From SELP01 sp035969385 (lineage in GTDB: Bacteria > Pseudomonadota > Alphaproteobacteria > Rhodobacterales > Rhodobacteraceae): DNA of 64,000 nt. Positions 24,892 to 33,201 of the stretch are shown here, piece after piece. Position 1 is the stretch's first letter, and each line of letters opens with the position of its first letter. The DNA lies in contig NZ_JAYKKJ010000009.1 of the NCBI RefSeq assembly GCF_035969385.1, positions 109,022 to 173,021 of the forward strand. The letters run 5' to 3'. Under the pieces are notes generated by a model. The model saw nothing but the letters and a program-made list of their open reading frames with translations, ran no database searches and was not told the DNA's origin. The translations under genes and the position numbers were made by a program.

Positions 24892-25365
24892 ATGCGTACC
24901 TTTGATCTAGCCCCGCTTTACCGTGCCACCGTTGGTTTCGACCAGATCGCCGACCTGATGGACCGCGTTCTGACCAATGACGCCGGCACCCAAAGCTACC
25001 CGCCCTACAACATCGAGAAGACTGCGGATGACAGCTGGCGTATCTCTGTCGCCGTCGCCGGGTTTTCGGACGCGGACCTGTCGGTCGAGGTGCGGGAAAA
25101 CGCCCTGCTGATTTCCGCCCGCAAGGCGGAGGATGAGGCCGACGAGGGCCGCATCTTCCTGCATCGTGGCATTGCCACCCGCGCCTTCGAACGCCGCTTC
25201 CACCTTGCCGACCATGTGCGCGTGACCGGCGCCAGCCATGACAATGGCATGTTGCATGTGGACCTTGTGCGCGAGGTGCCCGAGGCGCTGAAACCCCGCC
25301 GCATCGAGATTGCCCGGACCCCGGCGATCGAAAAGGACGTGGTCGAGGCGAAAGCCGTCAACTGA
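24892..25365 (+). CDS. small heat-shock protein, Hsp20/IbpA family
   Basis: This 157-aa alpha-crystallin-type holdase binds unfolding proteins in the cytoplasm. The N-terminal FDQIADLMDR and YPPYNIEKTADDSWRISVAV match IbpA-like alphaproteobacterial Hsp20. The crystallin beta sandwich runs to about residue 137 and includes FLHRGIATRAFERRFHLADH and NGMLHVDLVREVPE. A GGAGG site lies 7 nt upstream. Transcribed alone, with a strong terminator after it and a candidate RpoH promoter before it. Confidence 0.93.
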   Translation: MRTFDLAPLYRATVGFDQIADLMDRVLTNDAGTQSYPPYNIEKTADDSWRISVAVAGFSDADLSVEVRENALLISARKAEDEADEGRIFLHRGIATRAFERRFHLADHVRVTGASHDNGMLHVDLVREVPEALKPRRIEIARTPAIEKDVVEAKAVN

Positions 25366-25401
25366 CCTCCACTTCACCGGTCCCTCCCAGATGACCGGAC
25401 G

Positions 25402-25430
25402 ACGGGGGCCTTCGGGCCCCCGTTTCTTTT
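25402..25430 (+). terminator. rho-independent terminator after hsp20
   Basis: ACGGGGGCC, loop TTCG, GGCCCCCGT form a perfect 9-bp stem, followed by TTCTTTT. It separates hsp20 from the CobT-like gene. Confidence 0.85.
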
Positions 25431-25497
25431 CAAGCGTATTGATGCCAAGTGTTCGCCCGAATATTGTCTTTGAACGAATGCTCGGAGGCGTGGTTTG

Positions 25498-26358
25498 ATG
25501 TGGTCTTGGTTTCGGAGTGGAAAATCTGCTGAATACAAGGCCTATACAACAAAGTTTGACGTCGTGGTTCCCGGAAGCGAACTCACCCGGAATCTTGAAC
25601 CGGATGCCAAGGCGGTTTGGCTGGACCAGGTCGCTGTTTATGAAGCAGCGACAGCGGTAGAGCGCACAAAGGCCTCTTTGGCCGCGATCCCAGTTGTTGA
25701 TGAACTCCGCAGACGTTTGCCAGATGTAGCGGACACGGTGGCGGTGTCTATCCTTGTCGATCATTCAGGGTCGTTGCACGGCCAACGGGCCATAATTGCC
25801 TGCCTTCTTGCCGAAGTTATTGGCGATTTCCTGAGCCGGTTGGGGGTCAAATTCGAAGTACTCGGATTTACAACACGGGCCTGGAAAGGGGGCTTTGCGC
25901 GACAACAATGGCAGGCGTTGGGACGCCGCCGTAACCCGGGCCGGTTGAATGACTTGTTGCACATCGTGTATCGGGATGCGTCATCCACATTTCCTGGAGT
26001 CCCATGGGCTGTCCGAAATTTGCTGCGTCATGATCTGTTGAAAGAGAACATCGACGGAGAGGCAATCCTTTGGGCGGCGGAGCGGCTAAAGCCGTTGCGG
26101 CGGGGCCGCAATATCGTCCTGATTATCTCTGACGGAGCCCCTGTTGACGATTCTACGCTGCATGAAAACGGGGGTGACTACCTCTGGCGGCACCTTAAGA
26201 CGGTCGTTGCAGACCTTACGGAAACCGAAGGTTTCCAAGTTGCTGCTATCGGCATAGACTACTCGGTATCGCATCTCTATCCGCAGTCTATCGAGGTCGC
26301 TCGTCTGGACCAGCTTTCGGAGGGGCTTGCGGATTTCTTGAGGTCTTTGTTCGATTGA
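25498..26358 (+). CDS. orphan CobT-type VWA protein
   Basis: This 286-aa protein matches the C-terminal VWA half of cobaltochelatase subunit CobT. Shared segments are YKAYTTKFD near the start, VSILVDHSGSLHGQ (MIDAS), KFEVLGFTTRAWKGGFARQQW, RNPGRLNDLLHIVY, LLKENIDGEAILWAAERL and IISDGAPVDDSTL. CobT is normally over 600 aa and works with CobN and CobS inserting cobalt. Here the N-terminal half is absent and no cobN or cobS is near, so a cobalamin role is unlikely. The MIDAS Asp-x-Ser-x-Ser reads DHSGS and is intact. Codon use is more AT-rich than neighbours. GGAGG precedes the ATG. Confidence 0.85.
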   Translation: MWSWFRSGKSAEYKAYTTKFDVVVPGSELTRNLEPDAKAVWLDQVAVYEAATAVERTKASLAAIPVVDELRRRLPDVADTVAVSILVDHSGSLHGQRAIIACLLAEVIGDFLSRLGVKFEVLGFTTRAWKGGFARQQWQALGRRRNPGRLNDLLHIVYRDASSTFPGVPWAVRNLLRHDLLKENIDGEAILWAAERLKPLRRGRNIVLIISDGAPVDDSTLHENGGDYLWRHLKTVVADLTETEGFQVAAIGIDYSVSHLYPQSIEVARLDQLSEGLADFLRSLFD

Positions 26359-26515
26359 CCGCCGCTCGGGATATCATGGGCACGTTTCGCTAGACGGCCT
26401 GTGCGCAACGCTTTCAATCTGGGAAAATGCGCATCTCTGTCGCAAACAGGGATTTCTTCCCGCTTCGGCCACCCCTAGGCTGGGTCCCGCAAGACCACGA
26501 GTAATGGGGACCACC

Positions 26516-28516
26516 ATGACCGCAATTCGCACCGACTTTCCGCACCGTGTTGTCGAAACCCCTGACATGGCCATTCCCATGCCCGACGGCACCACCCTGT
26601 CGGCGCGGGTCTGGATGCCAGAGGACGCGGGCCAAAACCCGGTTCCCGCGATCCTTGAATATATCCCCTACCGCAAGCGCGACGGCACCCTGCCACGCGA
26701 CGAGATGATGCATCCGTGGTGGGCCGGGCACGGCTATGCCACCGTCCGGGTGGACATGCGCGGCAACGGCGACAGCGACGGGCTGATGCATGACGAATAC
26801 ACCGAGACCGAGTTGCAGGATGCCTGCGACGTGATCGCATGGCTGGCCGCGCAGGTTTGGTGCACCGGCGCGGTGGGGATGATGGGCAAAAGCTGGGGCG
26901 GGTTCAACTGCCTGCAAACCGCCTTTCTTCAGCCGCCCGCGCTGAAGGCCGTCATCTCGGTTTGTTCGACCGTGGACCGCTATGCCGACGACGTGCATTT
27001 CAAGGGCGGCTGCCTGCTGGGTGAAAACATCGGCTGGGGTGCGGTGATGCTGTCCTATTCCTCGCGCCCGCCAGATCCGGCGCTGCGGCAGGGGTGGCGG
27101 CAGACATGGCTGGACCGGCTGGAGGCGAACCCGTTTCTGGCCCCGGTCTGGGCCGCGCATCAATCCCGCGACGCCTATTGGCAGCACGGGTCGGTCTGCG
27201 AGGATTACAGCCGGATCACCGCCAAGGTCCTGTCCTTCGGCGGCTGGGCCGACAACTACATGAACACGGTTAGCCATCTGGTGACCAACCTGCCCGGACA
27301 GGCCAAGGGGATTGTCGGGCCGTGGGTCCACCAATACCCGCACACCGCCACCCCCGGCCCCCGGATCGGATTCCTGCAAGAGGCGCTGCGGTTCTGGGAC
27401 CGCTGGCTGAAAGGCATCGAGAACGGCGCAGAGGACGACCCGGCCTATCGCGCCTATATGCTGGACAGCGAACCGCCGGACCCGTCAACGCCAGCGCGCA
27501 AGGGCACATGGGTGGCCGAGGCCGACTGGCCTACGCCGCGCACCGACGACCGGGTGCTTTACCTGACCGGCGCGGGCCTGGCCGGGGATGCGGGGCCACT
27601 GTCGACCGTGGTTCACACGCCGCAGCATCATGGGCTGTATTCGGGCGAATTCTTCCCGATGGGGCTGAACGCGGAAATGCCCGCCGATCAGGCCCCCGAG
27701 GATGCGATGGCCACCTGTTTCGACACCGCCCCCTTGGACGCGCCGCTGGCGCTTCTGGGGGCGCCGCGCCTGCGGCTGCGCCTGTCGTCGGACGCGCCGC
27801 GCGCCAATCTTGTCGCCCGGTTGTGCGACGTGGCGCCGGATGGGTCTTCGGTTCGCATCTGCCACGGGATGCTGAACCTGACCCACCGGGACAGCCGCGC
27901 GGACCCGACCGACCTGACGCCGGGAGAGGAGGTCGATGTCGATCTTGTGCTTGACCAATGCGGCTATCGGCTGGCCGCCGGGCATCGGCTGCGGATCGCC
28001 CTGTCGACCACCTATTGGCCCTTCATCTGGCCCACTGCCCATGACGCAACCCTGACCCTGTCTGCGGGCAGCCTGTCCCTGCCGGTCCATCCCGGCGCCG
28101 GGGCGGATGAATGCCATTTCGAACCGCCGGAAACCGCGATGCCTTGGGCCCATCGGACGGTCTCGGACGGCCATGCCACCCGCCGCATCGAAGAGGATAT
28201 GCTGACCGGCACCCGCACCCTGATCGTCGAGGATTTCAGCAGCGATGTGGAAAACCTCGATCACGGGCTGATCACTGGCCACGACCTGACCGAACGCTGG
28301 ACGATCCATCCAAATGATCCCCTGTCGGCTCGGTCCGATATCCGCTGGGAACAGCGGCTGTCGCGGGGCGACTGGTCGGTGCGGACGGTTGCGGAAACCC
28401 GGATGTGGGCGGATGCGGCCGTGCTGCACATGACCGCCACGCTGACCGCCTGGGAGGGCGAAGAGATCGTGTTCCACCGCGACTATACCCATGCCGTGCC
28501 GCGCAAGCATTTGTAA
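26516..28516 (+). CDS. CocE/NonD-family alpha/beta hydrolase (X-Pro dipeptidyl-peptidase type)
   Basis: About 666 aa. The alpha/beta hydrolase core has nucleophile MGKSWGG (about residues 125-131), acid in GGWADNY and His in GPWVHQYPHT. The C-terminal jelly-roll domain (residues 350-560) includes ARLCDVAPDGSSVRICHGML and YRLAAGHRLRIALSTTYWPF. Relatives hydrolyse esters such as cocaine, beta-lactam esters or peptides; the substrate here is unknown. An alternative ATG lies at 26504. The following phosphodiesterase gene is 43 bp away and probably cotranscribed. Confidence 0.87.
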   Translation: MTAIRTDFPHRVVETPDMAIPMPDGTTLSARVWMPEDAGQNPVPAILEYIPYRKRDGTLPRDEMMHPWWAGHGYATVRVDMRGNGDSDGLMHDEYTETELQDACDVIAWLAAQVWCTGAVGMMGKSWGGFNCLQTAFLQPPALKAVISVCSTVDRYADDVHFKGGCLLGENIGWGAVMLSYSSRPPDPALRQGWRQTWLDRLEANPFLAPVWAAHQSRDAYWQHGSVCEDYSRITAKVLSFGGWADNYMNTVSHLVTNLPGQAKGIVGPWVHQYPHTATPGPRIGFLQEALRFWDRWLKGIENGAEDDPAYRAYMLDSEPPDPSTPARKGTWVAEADWPTPRTDDRVLYLTGAGLAGDAGPLSTVVHTPQHHGLYSGEFFPMGLNAEMPADQAPEDAMATCFDTAPLDAPLALLGAPRLRLRLSSDAPRANLVARLCDVAPDGSSVRICHGMLNLTHRDSRADPTDLTPGEEVDVDLVLDQCGYRLAAGHRLRIALSTTYWPFIWPTAHDATLTLSAGSLSLPVHPGAGADECHFEPPETAMPWAHRTVSDGHATRRIEEDMLTGTRTLIVEDFSSDVENLDHGLITGHDLTERWTIHPNDPLSARSDIRWEQRLSRGDWSVRTVAETRMWADAAVLHMTATLTAWEGEEIVFHRDYTHAVPRKHL

Positions 28517-28559
28517 CGCTCCGGGCTGCGGGGCTGGTTCAGTCAAACAGGGATAACCA

Positions 28560-29390
28560 ATGCCCAAACTGCTTTTGATCATCCTTGACGGTGTCCCCTA
28601 TCGCAACTGGCGCCGCCTGTTCGGCAATCTGGAAGGCTGGGTTCAGTCGGGCGAGGCGCGGGTCTGGAAGATGCGGTCGGTTCTGCCCTCGACCTCGGCC
28701 TCCTGCTATGCCTCGATCCACACCGGGGTGCCGCCGCAGGTGCATCATATCTGGGACAATGCCGATATCCGGCGGCTGGACCTGCCGGATGTATTTTCCG
28801 AAGCCACCAAGGCCGGTTTGAAGACCGGGGCTGTCACCCATTCCTACTGGTCCGAGTTCTTCAACCGCGCCCCCTTCGACGTGGTGCGGGATATCGAATA
28901 CGACGAACCCGAGGGGCCGATCACCCACGGCCGGTTCCACACCATGCATGGCTATGGGCATGACAACCAGATGACCCCGGCGGATTACGATCTGTTCGGC
29001 ACGCTGACCCGTCTGGCCGAGGTGAAGGGGATCGACTACGGCATTCTTCACACCTGCACGCTGGACAGCATGGGGCACCGGTTTGGCCATGACTGCACCG
29101 AAATGGACACGGCCTGTTTCAAGCTGGACGGGGTCCTGGCGCCCTTCATCCACCGCTGGCGACAGGCGGGATACGAGGTGATCGTGACCGCCGACCATGG
29201 CCAGTCGGACCGCGGCCACCACGGCGGGCGGGGCGAGGACCAGCAGGACGTGGCGCTCTACTATTTCGGGGCGGGCGAAGGGCCGGCGCCGGACGTGGTG
29301 ATCGACGAATTGCAGCTGGCCCCCGCGATCCTGACCCGGCTGGGGGTCAAGGTGCCCGCGACAATGACGGCGGGATCGTTCCTGACCTAG
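28560..29390 (+). CDS. alkaline phosphatase-superfamily phosphodiesterase (type I PDE/nucleotide pyrophosphatase-like)
   Basis: This 276-aa protein has the two-metal alkaline phosphatase-fold sites: LLIILDGVPY (metal Asp), LPSTSASCYASIHTG with the nucleophile Ser/Thr in the TSAS region, LDSMGHRFGHD (Asp and His), and VTADHGQSDRGHHGG (Asp-His-Gly plus His). These fit phosphonoacetate hydrolase or nucleotide pyrophosphatase relatives. There is no signal peptide, so it is cytoplasmic. AGGGATA precedes the ATG. The substrate is not assignable. Confidence 0.83.
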   Translation: MPKLLLIILDGVPYRNWRRLFGNLEGWVQSGEARVWKMRSVLPSTSASCYASIHTGVPPQVHHIWDNADIRRLDLPDVFSEATKAGLKTGAVTHSYWSEFFNRAPFDVVRDIEYDEPEGPITHGRFHTMHGYGHDNQMTPADYDLFGTLTRLAEVKGIDYGILHTCTLDSMGHRFGHDCTEMDTACFKLDGVLAPFIHRWRQAGYEVIVTADHGQSDRGHHGGRGEDQQDVALYYFGAGEGPAPDVVIDELQLAPAILTRLGVKVPATMTAGSFLT

Positions 29391-29425
29391 TTCGCATGTT
29401 GGCGCGGGAACAAGGCCGCAGGCCG

Positions 29426-29564
29426 CCCGCGCATCGCCTGCCCGTCCCGGCGGGCTGGCGATCTGGCAAAGGTTCCGCCCAAGCCGGACGTCATTCGGAT
29501 GTGGCGCGATAAAGTGCGTGGCCAATCGGGCCGTTCGCCACCCCACGGGCAGGCAATGCGCGGG
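29426..29564. repeat. 139-bp fold-back element with 20-bp inverted ends
   Basis: CCCGCGCATCGCCTGCCCGT (29426-29445) is mirrored by ACGGGCAGGCAATGCGCGGG (29545-29564) with one mismatch. Inside, GGCTGGCGATCTGGC and its partner GGCCAATCGGGCCGTTCGCC continue a weaker pairing. The whole fills the gap between two convergent genes and ends exactly at the pseudouridine synthase stop. It could be a MITE-like element or a large transcription-blocking hairpin. Confidence 0.6.
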
Positions 29565-30158
29565 CTACTGCCGGGCGGGCGGTTCCACCTCGGCCCATGT
29601 GCCGGGCCGCAGCCCTTCGACGGTGTAGGCCCCGACCGACCAGCGCACCAGCCGCAGCACGGGCAGGCCCACATGGGCGCACATCCGCCGGACCTGCCGG
29701 TTGCGCCCCTCGGTGATGGTGATCCGCAGCCACGCATCCGGCACCGATTTGCGGAACCGCACCGGCGGGTCGCGGTCCCAGAGCCAGCCGGGTTCCGCGA
29801 CCTGATCCACCTTCGCGGGGCGGGTCATCCCGTCTTTCAGCTCGACCCCGTTGCGCAGGGCATCAAGGGCCGCCGCATCCGGCGTCCCTTCGACCATGAC
29901 GAAATAGGTCTTGGGCATCTTGTCCTTCGGGTCGGTGATCCGGGCCTGAAGGATGCCGTCATTGGTCAGCAGCAAAAGCCCCTCGCTGTCGCGGTCCAGA
30001 CGGCCCGCCGGATACATCCCCGGTAGGTCCAGCCAACGGCCAAGCCCGGGCCAGTTGCCATCGTCAGTGAACTGCGACAGCACGTTCATCGGCTTGTTGA
30101 AGGCGATCAACCGGGTCGGACCCTTGGGGCCACGGGGGCGGGGACGCGGGCGGCTCAT
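29565..30158 (-). CDS. 23S rRNA pseudouridine synthase, RluE/RsuA type
   Basis: This 197-aa protein isomerises uridine to pseudouridine in rRNA. The RsuA-family catalytic motif is GRLDRDSEGLLLLTNDG with its Asp at about residue 55, and RITITEGRNRQVRRMCAHVG carries the conserved arginine helix. It begins with LIAFNKPMNVLSQF. No N-terminal S4 domain is present, which matches RluE (U2457 in E. coli) rather than RsuA or RluB. A basic N-terminal tail (RPRPRPRGPKGP) precedes the catalytic domain. Confidence 0.87.
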   Translation of the reverse strand: MSRPRPRPRGPKGPTRLIAFNKPMNVLSQFTDDGNWPGLGRWLDLPGMYPAGRLDRDSEGLLLLTNDGILQARITDPKDKMPKTYFVMVEGTPDAAALDALRNGVELKDGMTRPAKVDQVAEPGWLWDRDPPVRFRKSVPDAWLRITITEGRNRQVRRMCAHVGLPVLRLVRWSVGAYTVEGLRPGTWAEVEPPARQ

Positions 30159-30180
30159 GCCGGGATGCCCGGCTCAGAGC

Positions 30181-30256
30181 GTCCGACCGGGTGGGCGCGG
30201 AACGCGCCCGCCTTGGGGCGGGCGGACGCGTGCCCGCCGCTGCGCGGCAGGCGGGC
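30181..30256 (+). repeat. dispersed GC-rich palindromic repeat, family B copy 2
   Basis: CCGGGTGGGCGCGGAACGCGCCCGCC, TTGG, GGCGGGCGGACGCGTG and a terminal GCCCGCCGCTGCGCGGCAGGCGGGC hairpin match the copies at 13521, 37346 and 42322. It lies between the pseudouridine synthase start and the polA stop. Confidence 0.6.
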
Positions 30257-30276
30257 AAGACACCAGTCATCCATCC

Positions 30277-33096
30277 CTAATGCGCCTCGGCCCAGTTTGC
30301 CCCCTGTCCGGCGTCCGCCTTCAGGGTCACGGCCAGTTTCACCGCCGGTTCGGCGGCCCCCTCCATCACCTCGCGGGCGCGGGTGATCAGCGCGTCGGTC
30401 GCGTCTTCCTCGACCTCGAACAGCAGTTCGTCGTGAACCTGCAGCAGCATCTTCGCGGGCAGCCCGGCAATCGCCCCGTCCATCCGCACCATGGCGCGCC
30501 GGATCACATCCGCCGCAGTCCCCTGAATTGGCGCGTTGATCGCCGCGCGCTTGGCAAAGCCCGCGCCGGGCCCCTTGGCGTTGATCTCGGGCGTGTGGAT
30601 CTTGCGGCCGAACAGCGTCTGGACGTAGCCGTGTTCCTTGGCGAAGGCCACGGTGTCATCCATATAGGCGCGGATGCCCGGGAAGCGTTCGAAATAGCGG
30701 TCGATGAAGCCCTGCGCCTCGTCGCGGGGGATGCGCAGGTTGCGGGCAAGGCCGAACCCCGAAATCCCGTAGATGACGCCAAAGTTGATCGCCTTGGCCT
30801 GCCGACGGATGTCCGGGGTCATCTCGTCCAGCGGGACGTTGAACATCTCAGACGCGGTCGCGGCGTGAATGTCCTGCCCCTCGGCAAAGGCCTGTTTCAG
30901 CGCGTCGATCCCCGCCACATGGGCAAGGATGCGCAATTCGATCTGGCTGTAGTCGAGGCTGACCAGAACCTTGCCGGGCTCGGCGACAAAGGCCTCGCGG
31001 ATGCGGCGGCCTTCCTCGGTCCGGACCGGGATGTTTTGCAGGTTCGGATCGGTCGAGGCCAGACGCCCGGTGTTCGCCCCGGCGATGGAGTAAGAGGTAT
31101 GGACCCGCCCGGTGTCGGGGTTGATATGGTCCTGAAGCGCGTCGGTATAGGTCGATTTCAGCTTGGCCAGTTGCCGCCAGTCCAGAATGCGGCGCGGCAG
31201 GTCGTGGATGGTGGCAAGGTCTTCCAGCACGTCAGCGCCGGTGGAATAGGCCCCGGTCTTGCCGCGCGCGGGCTTCTTTCCGTCGGGCATTTCAAGGCTC
31301 AATTCGTCGAACAGGATCTCGCCCAGCTGCTTGGGGGAGCCCACGTTGAACGGGCGGCCGGCAAGGGCGTGAATGTCCGCCTCCAACCCGGCCATCTTCT
31401 GGGCAAAGGCGTTCGACATGCGCGACAGGGTATCGCGGTCCACCTTGATCCCCGCCATCTCCATCCGGGCCAGCACCGGCACCAGCGGGCGTTCCAGTGT
31501 CTCGTAGACCGTCGTCACTTGCTTCAGGTGCAGTTGCGGTTTCAGATGTTCCCACAGGCGCAGGGTGATGTCGGCATCTTCGGCCGCATATTTCACCGCA
31601 TCCGCGACCGGCACCCGGTCAAAGGTGATCGCTGATTTGCCGGTGCCCAGAAGCGATTTGATCTCGATCGGGGCATGGCCAAGGTATTGTTCGGACAAAA
31701 GGTCCATTCCGTGCCCGTGCAGGCCCGCATTCATCGCGTAGGACATCAGCATCGTGTCGTCGATGGGGGCGACGGTGACGCCATATCGGGCGAAAATCTT
31801 GGCGTCGTATTTCATGTTCTGCCCGATCTTGAGGATCGAGGCGTCCTCCAACACCGGGCGCAGCATATCCAGCGCCTCGGTCACGCCCATCTGGCCGGGG
31901 GCGAGGTCGTCGGAGCCGAACAGGTCGTCGGCGGCACTGGATTTATGGATCAGCGGGATATAGCAGGCCCGGCCCGGATCGACGCAAAGCGAGATGCCCA
32001 CAAGGTCCACCCGCATTTCATCAAGCCCGGTGGTTTCGGTATCGACCGCCACATAGCCACGGGCGCGGATCCGGTCGATCCAGCGTTGCAAGGCGGCGGC
32101 GTCGCTGACGCATTCATAGGCGTCCACGTCAAAGGGCACCTGTGCCGGGGCGTCCGGTTCCACTGGGTCGGCCCCTTCCGGGGTCTTGTCGGTGATGACG
32201 GGCGGTTCCACCCCCAGCTTGTCCGCGACCCGCTTGGTGACGGTCCGAAACTCCATTTCGGCCAGGAACCCCAGCAGGATGTCCGGCACCGGGTCGCGCA
32301 CCTCCAGATCGTCGAGCGTGAAATCCAGCGGCGTGTTGCAATCGAGCGAAACCAGTTTCTTGGACAGTTCGATCTGGGCGCGGTTGTCGATCAGGGTCTG
32401 GCGGCGCTTCGGCTGTTTGATTTCCTCGGCGCGGTCCAGCAGGCTTTCCAGATCGCCGAATTCGTTGATCAGAAGGGCGGCGGTCTTGATCCCGATGCCG
32501 GGCGCGCCGGGGACGTTGTCCACGCTGTCACCGGCCAGCGCCTGCACATCGACCACCCGGTCGGGGCCGACGCCGAATTTCTCGACCACACCGTCGCTGT
32601 CGATCCGCTTGTTCTTCATCGGGTCAAGCATTTCGACTCCGCCGCCGACAAGCTGCATCAGGTCCTTGTCGGACGACACGATGGTGACACGGCCCCCGGC
32701 ATCGCGGGCCTGACAGGCCAGCGTGGCGATGATGTCGTCGGCCTCGTAGCCTTCGATCTCTTCGCAGGCGATGTTGAAGGCGCGGGTCGCTTCGCGGGTC
32801 AGGGGGAACTGCGGGATCAGGTCTTCGGGCGCGGGCGGGCGGTTGGCCTTGTATTGGTCATACATGTCGTTGCGGAACGATTTGCCCGAATAATCGAAGA
32901 TCACGGCGACATGGGTGGCCGCGTCCGGCCCGGTGTTACCGTCCACATAACGTTGCAGCATGTTGACGAACCCCGATACCGCGCCCACCGGCAGCCCGTC
33001 GGATTTGCGGGTCAGGGGGGGCAGCGCGTGGTAGGCCCGAAAGATAAAGGCGGACCCGTCGATCAGGTGAAGGTGATGCCCCTTGCCGAATGCCAT
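30277..33096 (-). CDS. polA: DNA polymerase I
   Basis: This 939-aa protein has the three Pol I domains in order. The 5' nuclease (residues 1-290) shows LHLIDGSAFIFRAYHALPP and GAPGIGIKTAALLINEFG. The 3'-5' exonuclease (about 330-520) keeps catalytic acids in VAVDTETTGLDEM and KYAAEDADITL, so proofreading is probably intact. The polymerase (530-939) shows LVSLDYSQIELRILAH (motif A), RRQAKAINFGVIYGISGFGL (motif B) and LLQVHDELLFEV (motif C). ATG 33096 has GGGGAGAGAC upstream and starts at the nuclease domain. It fills gaps in lagging-strand synthesis and repair. Confidence 0.96.
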   Translation of the reverse strand: MAFGKGHHLHLIDGSAFIFRAYHALPPLTRKSDGLPVGAVSGFVNMLQRYVDGNTGPDAATHVAVIFDYSGKSFRNDMYDQYKANRPPAPEDLIPQFPLTREATRAFNIACEEIEGYEADDIIATLACQARDAGGRVTIVSSDKDLMQLVGGGVEMLDPMKNKRIDSDGVVEKFGVGPDRVVDVQALAGDSVDNVPGAPGIGIKTAALLINEFGDLESLLDRAEEIKQPKRRQTLIDNRAQIELSKKLVSLDCNTPLDFTLDDLEVRDPVPDILLGFLAEMEFRTVTKRVADKLGVEPPVITDKTPEGADPVEPDAPAQVPFDVDAYECVSDAAALQRWIDRIRARGYVAVDTETTGLDEMRVDLVGISLCVDPGRACYIPLIHKSSAADDLFGSDDLAPGQMGVTEALDMLRPVLEDASILKIGQNMKYDAKIFARYGVTVAPIDDTMLMSYAMNAGLHGHGMDLLSEQYLGHAPIEIKSLLGTGKSAITFDRVPVADAVKYAAEDADITLRLWEHLKPQLHLKQVTTVYETLERPLVPVLARMEMAGIKVDRDTLSRMSNAFAQKMAGLEADIHALAGRPFNVGSPKQLGEILFDELSLEMPDGKKPARGKTGAYSTGADVLEDLATIHDLPRRILDWRQLAKLKSTYTDALQDHINPDTGRVHTSYSIAGANTGRLASTDPNLQNIPVRTEEGRRIREAFVAEPGKVLVSLDYSQIELRILAHVAGIDALKQAFAEGQDIHAATASEMFNVPLDEMTPDIRRQAKAINFGVIYGISGFGLARNLRIPRDEAQGFIDRYFERFPGIRAYMDDTVAFAKEHGYVQTLFGRKIHTPEINAKGPGAGFAKRAAINAPIQGTAADVIRRAMVRMDGAIAGLPAKMLLQVHDELLFEVEEDATDALITRAREVMEGAAEPAVKLAVTLKADAGQGANWAEAH

Positions 33097-33201
33097 GCCT
33101 GTCTCTCCCCCCGCGCGTTTCTGATCCTGACTATGTGGCACGAAGCGGGGCGGGGATAAAGTGGGGCGGTCGCTTGCCTGTGTTGTTTGACCTTCCCCGG
33201 C

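Noticed and set aside
24170..24910. 246-aa open frame spanning the right end of the IS element and the gap before hsp20
   Set aside because: It crosses the transposon border, overlaps the toxin gene antisense and contains only repeat-derived sequence beyond it.
25498..26358. Cobaltochelatase subunit for cobalamin synthesis
   Set aside because: The N-terminal half and partner genes are missing.
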